Below, piece by piece: positions 17,501 through 20,717 of a stretch of DNA of 20,717 nucleotides. A program made the position numbers and the translations under genes. Positions within the stretch are counted from its first letter, which is position 1. The number at the start of each line of letters is the position of its first letter. Source of the stretch: Sphacelaria rigidula (Eukaryota > Phaeophyceae > Sphacelariales). The notes beneath the pieces were generated by a model. The model saw nothing but the letters and a program-made list of their open reading frames with translations. It had not been told where the DNA came from and did not search any database. The stretch spans positions 1 through 20,717 of the forward strand of contig CAXNAA020000500.1 of assembly GCA_964200075.2 (NCBI GenBank). Direction: 5' to 3'.

Positions 17501-19793
17501 GCCAAAACCGCTATCTTCGTTTGGGAATACAGAAAATCTGGCCGCAATGGAGGGCTTCCCCCTGGACACCAACTACGTGGCCATGGGCACGGATGGATCG
17601 ATTGACCCCGAAAAACAATTGTTCCGCACCAACTTCATCGGCGTGGACAAGGGGCCGTACATGTCTCAGGTGCAGAGTTTCGGCGTTGGTGGGAGGGGCA
17701 GGGGTGACAGTACTGGGCTGATGGTTTCCCAGGCGTGGTGTGTACATCCCGCCCTAGTTTCGGGTGGCTAATACGACATGCTGTTGGTGTTGATAAATAC
17801 CTGCGCGATGTCCGGCGCACGAAAGGGAAGGCCAGGCGTTTAGATTCGTTATCCTCGAATGCTGCGGTAGCAGTTACCCTACAGAAACGTGTCGACTGTG
17901 CGCTTGCACCTCGCAGGATCGAGCTGGTGCTGGTGGAACAGCGAAATATCCTACCACTTGAATCCTCATGCACATCTTCCGTTTGTCATATACGTTTCCG
18001 TCATACTACGGCTACTCTAACTCACGGTGATCGTGTGATTCCTTCCGTTTTCCCGCCATAATGTCTTATGTGTGGGAAATATTGCTGGTACGCTTGCGGC
18101 ACAACGTTGCATGTGTTTTGTTTGATACCCGACTACCATAGCAGTTTGTCAGTGCACACTTCAGATAGCCTTCCCCACTAGTTTCTTCATGTACGAAGCA
18201 AACGGTGTTCGTACCCTTCGTGTGTTGCTCATGATTTTACTGTTTTTCTGGACAAAACTTGATTCCATTTCTTTCCCCATCCGCTTTTGTTCATTGCGTT
18301 TTTTTTTGCAGCTTCTGGTGACCGACTTTACGTTCGACTCCATCGACGTGAACGTGAAGCAGACCACCAACATAGCAGGGGAGGACTTCATGACGGACTG
18401 GGACAACTGGCTTAATATACAGGTACATGATATATCTGATTCCCGGGATAAGTTGGCTTCATGGAAAGATATCATGAAGTAATCCCGTACATGACATTTT
18501 TTCTTCAAGTCCAACACATTTTCCTCCATGTGCACACCAACTTTCTCGGCAGAGTCGGTGTATCACATCATTAACATGATCAGTGTTCCATTTATGCTCG
18601 TTTGCTCTCACATTCGATTGGGCTGGGGGTGGGGTAATGGTGACAGAACGGCGGTCAACCGTTGCAAGAGGTGACTGAAGACCCCGTTAAGCGTTACATC
18701 CGCAACGGCCGCGATCTGTCCAGGCTGGTCTACACCGATACTATCTACTCGTGAGTTTTACTCCTTGTCGTTTTTTCTCGCACGCCGACTTCACATTTTT
18801 GTCGTCCTCCAGCTAGTATCACCTCCTACAAGTCCGCCCGGCTGACGTCTAGCAAACCTAAACACACACAAACAAGCAGCAATTTGCGACTTCCAACCCT
18901 TCTACTGCGCAGTTGTTGGAGTCTTCAATGCGAAAGTGTCGTCTATTGAACAGGCATGTGAAACTCGCATTGACATACTGATGGACTCCAACGGACCGAC
19001 GCCTTGTCTTCGATTATTGTTGTTGTTGCTGTCATGTACTTCAATCCCTTACCTCAACACAGCACGAGGCGGCAATCTAGGGAGGGCAACGCATCACTCC
19101 CCTAGTACGCCCCTGAGCGACCGGTTTTGCGTGCGTATGAACGACTGCATACGTGCGTTCATGTATGGTTAGATGGCCGTGGTCCAATGCGCTTCTGAAG
19201 ATACGTCGATTCCGCGGTTATTTTCTTTCCCGCATACGCACAATTTCAACGGTATATAATAACTTGTTCGCTTTTTTCGTCAATAATGTGATAAAAACAC
19301 ACATGGACGCGAGCCCTTCAATATAGAAGAATGTAGTATAAAAGAAAGAGTTGATGGGCTGTGCGAGCGCTGATCCGCTGTTTGATACGTTGCCGGGCAA
19401 GTAGTCTACTGGGAGGGAAATTGGGTCCATCTCTTTTGGCGAGGGTTCACAGTTGTCCTGAAGACGAGGTGGGGTGAAAGCACGATGGGAGAGAAAGATA
19501 CAAAGCAAGCAAACGAATTAATACACTGTATACTTATGATCGTAATGTCGTTTGCTCGATTTCCAAGCCTTCACGGTATGCCATTATTTTGCTGCTTTCA
19601 TTATTGACATCCACAGGGAGGCATTCCGTAGCGCGTTCGTGCTCATGGCCAAAGGTGGAGTTGCCCGGTCTGGAGCTAACGGTCCGTACTCGATGAGCAC
19701 CCGCCAGGGGGGCTTCCCGGACTGGGGCGTCTCGTATCTCATGAAAACGCTGGGCAGGGGGGAGGCGGCCCAGAGGTACACATCGTATTATAA
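14354..19793 (+). CDS. vBPO: Vanadium-dependent haloperoxidase (bromoperoxidase type), 5' part, nine exons
   Basis: The enzyme uses hydrogen peroxide to oxidise bromide or iodide to hypohalous acid, with vanadate as cofactor, in the apoplast or cell wall of brown algae. Exons: 14354-14581, 14911-15066, 15575-15717, 16091-16139, 16840-16933, 17533-17669, 18312-18422, 18647-18750 and 19617-19793. All junctions are GT..AG and keep the frame, giving about 399 residues. A signal peptide (MATRGLLAASLAVGLLSLAA) is followed by an acidic linker. Blocks then match Ascophyllum bromoperoxidase as I remember it: AKFHKTLSHNDLGE, LEDCI, IPPAPTISSPEM, YWMSLTRDVPF, MEGFP, DWDNWLNIQNGG, GANGP. The start was chosen because the signal peptide begins there and the context is ACAATGG. 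The vanadate-binding residues (Lys, Arg, SGH, Arg, His in the C-terminal half) are not in the window, so halide preference (bromide or iodide) cannot be told. No stop or frameshift is seen in the exons. Confidence 0.93.
14911..15066 (+). CDS. vBPO: Haloperoxidase exon 2
   Basis: 52 codons between ACAG and GTAACT, phase 0 on both sides. It contains a charged helix (KIQRAEREEEG), a conserved Cys (MICQQ) and the block YAKFHKTLSHNDLGE, closely like the family's AKFHKSLPHDDLGQ. The 3' junction is firm because the next exon continues the block; the 5' junction rests on frame and AG alone. Confidence 0.88.
15575..15717 (+). CDS. vBPO: Haloperoxidase exon 3
   Basis: Begins VDAANYAMLEDCI directly after an ACAG acceptor and ends at GTAAGT, leaving two bases of a Gly codon. 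Two Cys (LEDCI and FETCENIT) occupy the positions of the family's N-terminal disulfide region. NIT is a possible N-glycosylation site. TLVNPLGGIAVDLGSPF matches the family's RLVNPTAAFAIDISGP region. Confidence 0.92.
16091..16139 (+). CDS. vBPO: Haloperoxidase exon 4 (49-base micro-exon)
   Basis: A 49-base exon between GCAG and GTGAGC. Its first base completes the split Gly codon, then it encodes SATSIPPAPTISSPEM. The family reads SATTIPPVPTLPSPEL here, so the exon is secure despite its size. Confidence 0.9.
16224..16234 (+). repeat. Poly-G run in intron 4
   Basis: Eleven G inside a longer G-rich stretch (16214-16234). Another purine-only tract of G runs split by single A lies at 16551-16571 in the same intron. 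Confidence 0.85.
16840..16933 (+). CDS. vBPO: Haloperoxidase exon 5
   Basis: Encodes AAHMAECYWMSLTRDVPF, then AEYGSNLITILAA, against the family's AAQLAEVYWMALARDVPF. It ends with the first base of a codon before GTGCGG, a weak donor that is supported because the next exon completes a Glu and continues NLAAMEGFP in frame. Confidence 0.9.
17130..17139 (+). repeat. Poly-C run in intron 5
   Basis: Ten C within intron 5 of the haloperoxidase, followed by AGAGTATAAACACG. No coding meaning. Confidence 0.85.
17533..17669 (+). CDS. vBPO: Haloperoxidase exon 6
   Basis: Encodes NLAAMEGFPLDTNYVAMGTD, then GSIDPEKQLFRTNFIGVDKG and PYMSQ. The family reads ANLAGMEGFP and SQLFRATFVGVETGPFISQ. It ends in phase 0 before GTGCAG. 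Confidence 0.92.
18312..18422 (+). CDS. vBPO: Haloperoxidase exon 7
   Basis: 37 codons behind a T-rich tract and GCAG, ending at GTACAT. LLVTDFTFDSIDVNVKQT and DFMTDWDNWLNIQ correspond to the family's LLVNSFTIDSITVEPKQE and YMVDFDEWLNIQ. Confidence 0.92.
18647..18750 (+). CDS. vBPO: Haloperoxidase exon 8
   Basis: Begins NGGQPLQEVTEDPVKRYIRN and continues GRDLSRLVYTDTIY, ending with two bases of a Ser codon before GTGAGT. The family has NGGPP..RFVRNARDLARVTFTDNI here. Confidence 0.92.
19617..19793 (+). CDS. vBPO: Haloperoxidase exon 9 (last one seen)
   Basis: The first base completes the split Ser codon, then EAFRSAFVLMAKGGVARSGA, NGPYSMSTRQGGFPDWGVSY and LMKTLGRGEAAQRYTSYYK. The family reads AGVNGPF..DRQAGFVNFGIS and AQRSSWYQKW. 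The 3' end is set at the GTACTG donor (19794), since similarity stops after YYK. Another donor, GTGAAG at 19809, is possible; a stop follows at 19810-19812. Confidence 0.82.
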
Positions 19794-19809
19794 GTACTGC
19801 ACCTCCATG

Positions 19810-20717
19810 TGAAGAACACATGTAAGGTGGACGAAAGTGTTACATTTGTTGTCTCAATGCAAGCACATGGAAGTTATGGGGGATCTGGCCTCATTCCTCG
19901 CGATAAATGGTAGTTCCTTCCACATCATTATTATCTCGGTGCTGTCGTGGCAGCTCGTGATGCTGCCATAAGCTCAAGATATTTTAGTTGCAATTTCCGT
20001 GGAGATGCCGTCGCATCCGATATGTTGGACGATTCACGACGAGTTCACCGTCAATCAGGGTGGCGGGAAGACCCCATGTATCCCCTGTCAGGCAGTGTCG
20101 CCGTCGTCATTGTCTGGCGACTTTACGCAAACCCGCAGCCGCCGTATGTGTTGCATGTGTACGGCGGCAGTATAATGCAGCTTGAAACCCAAGGCACAAG
20201 CTTTGCAGGCAAGTGTACAACCGTCAGGCTGCTACAACTTGTAGATGCCGTGTGACCTGCTCAGTATCCAAATATTAGACGAGGTTCACGTGACTAGGTT
20301 CTTCACTTCTCTCTTGATTATCTTGATTCTAACTCCAGGACCCACTCAATCAGTCAAATTCAAACCAATGCGTCTCACCGACAGTTAGACTTCTTTTGCT
20401 GGAGGGCAATAGAGGAGCAGTTGATAGTGCTATAGGGTGGGCGAGCTATATCGGTCCCAGCCGATCTGTTTCGCCATCTTTTACCAATATACACATCCGA
20501 ACCCGACCAACTCTGACCAGACCTGCAATCTTGTCTACTGGGATTCCCAATATTACCGAAAGCCAGACTTCGACAACGGATCTGAAGCGGCATGACAACA
20601 GGCTAGTATGCATCTTCATGACAATAACCCCCCCCCCCAATGGTCAAACGACTAAGGCAAGCAACAAACGAGTACGCCCCCCCCCCCCCTCCACCTGGCT
20701 CCTTTGTTTAGTGTATA
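19810..20717. other. No further exon found (intron 9 or beyond)
   Basis: I searched all frames by eye for the next family blocks (a VHRF-RPEA-like segment, then the PSGH active-site block) and found neither. A 102-codon + frame at 19947-20255 has no family motif. Poly-C runs of 11 (20628-20638) and 13 (20677-20689) lie near the end. The simplest reading is a long intron that continues past the window. Confidence 0.5.

Noticed and set aside
19947-20255. Possible next haloperoxidase exon (contains VHR)
   Set aside because: The VHR is followed by QSGWREDP, not by the RF-RPEA-type sequence of the family, and nothing else aligns. It is best taken as a chance match.

Overview
The window looks like nuclear DNA of a brown alga (Phaeophyceae). 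The main reason is a nine-exon gene on the + strand (14354 to about 19793). Its spliced product resembles, motif after motif, the secreted vanadium-dependent bromoperoxidases known from brown algae such as Ascophyllum. Introns of 224 to 866 bases with GT..AG ends, an internal TTAGGG array, long G or C runs and an old Copia retrotransposon fit the same picture. I cannot fix the species.

Layout. Positions 1 to about 5800 hold no gene I can recognise. They are a patchwork of repeats: a 302-base terminal-inverted-repeat (TIR) element (527-828), a 12-bp tandem repeat, a tRNA-like fold, an 80-bp tandem repeat between inverted arms, a short interstitial telomere array, and a dispersed repeat present three times. 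Positions 5799-12580 are one complete but dead Ty1/Copia-type LTR retrotransposon on the - strand: 332-bp LTRs at both ends, a primer-binding site, a polypurine tract, and Gag, protease, integrase, reverse transcriptase and RNase H in Copia order. It carries frameshifts, two in-frame stops and changed key residues (YVDD to YVYD, and lost zinc ligands in Gag and integrase). A second, 300-base copy of the TIR element sits inside its gag. Positions 12581-14353 are the upstream region of the peroxidase gene, with one unassigned open frame. Positions 14354 to about 19793 encode the N-terminal 399 or so residues of the haloperoxidase; every exon junction keeps the frame. The vanadate-binding half of the enzyme would lie beyond 20717, and I found no further exon in 19810-20717.

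How the parts relate. The peroxidase is the only apparently functional gene. The retrotransposon lies about 1.8 kb upstream of its start codon. The nested TIR element gives a relative time order: the Copia element inserted first, the 300-base element later. The most checkable observations are the nested element, whose removal with a 4-bp target copy puts gag back in register; a primer-binding site matching the anticodon arm of initiator tRNA-Met (half-tRNA priming, as in Drosophila copia and yeast Ty5); and a predicted membrane segment just upstream of the retroviral-type protease.
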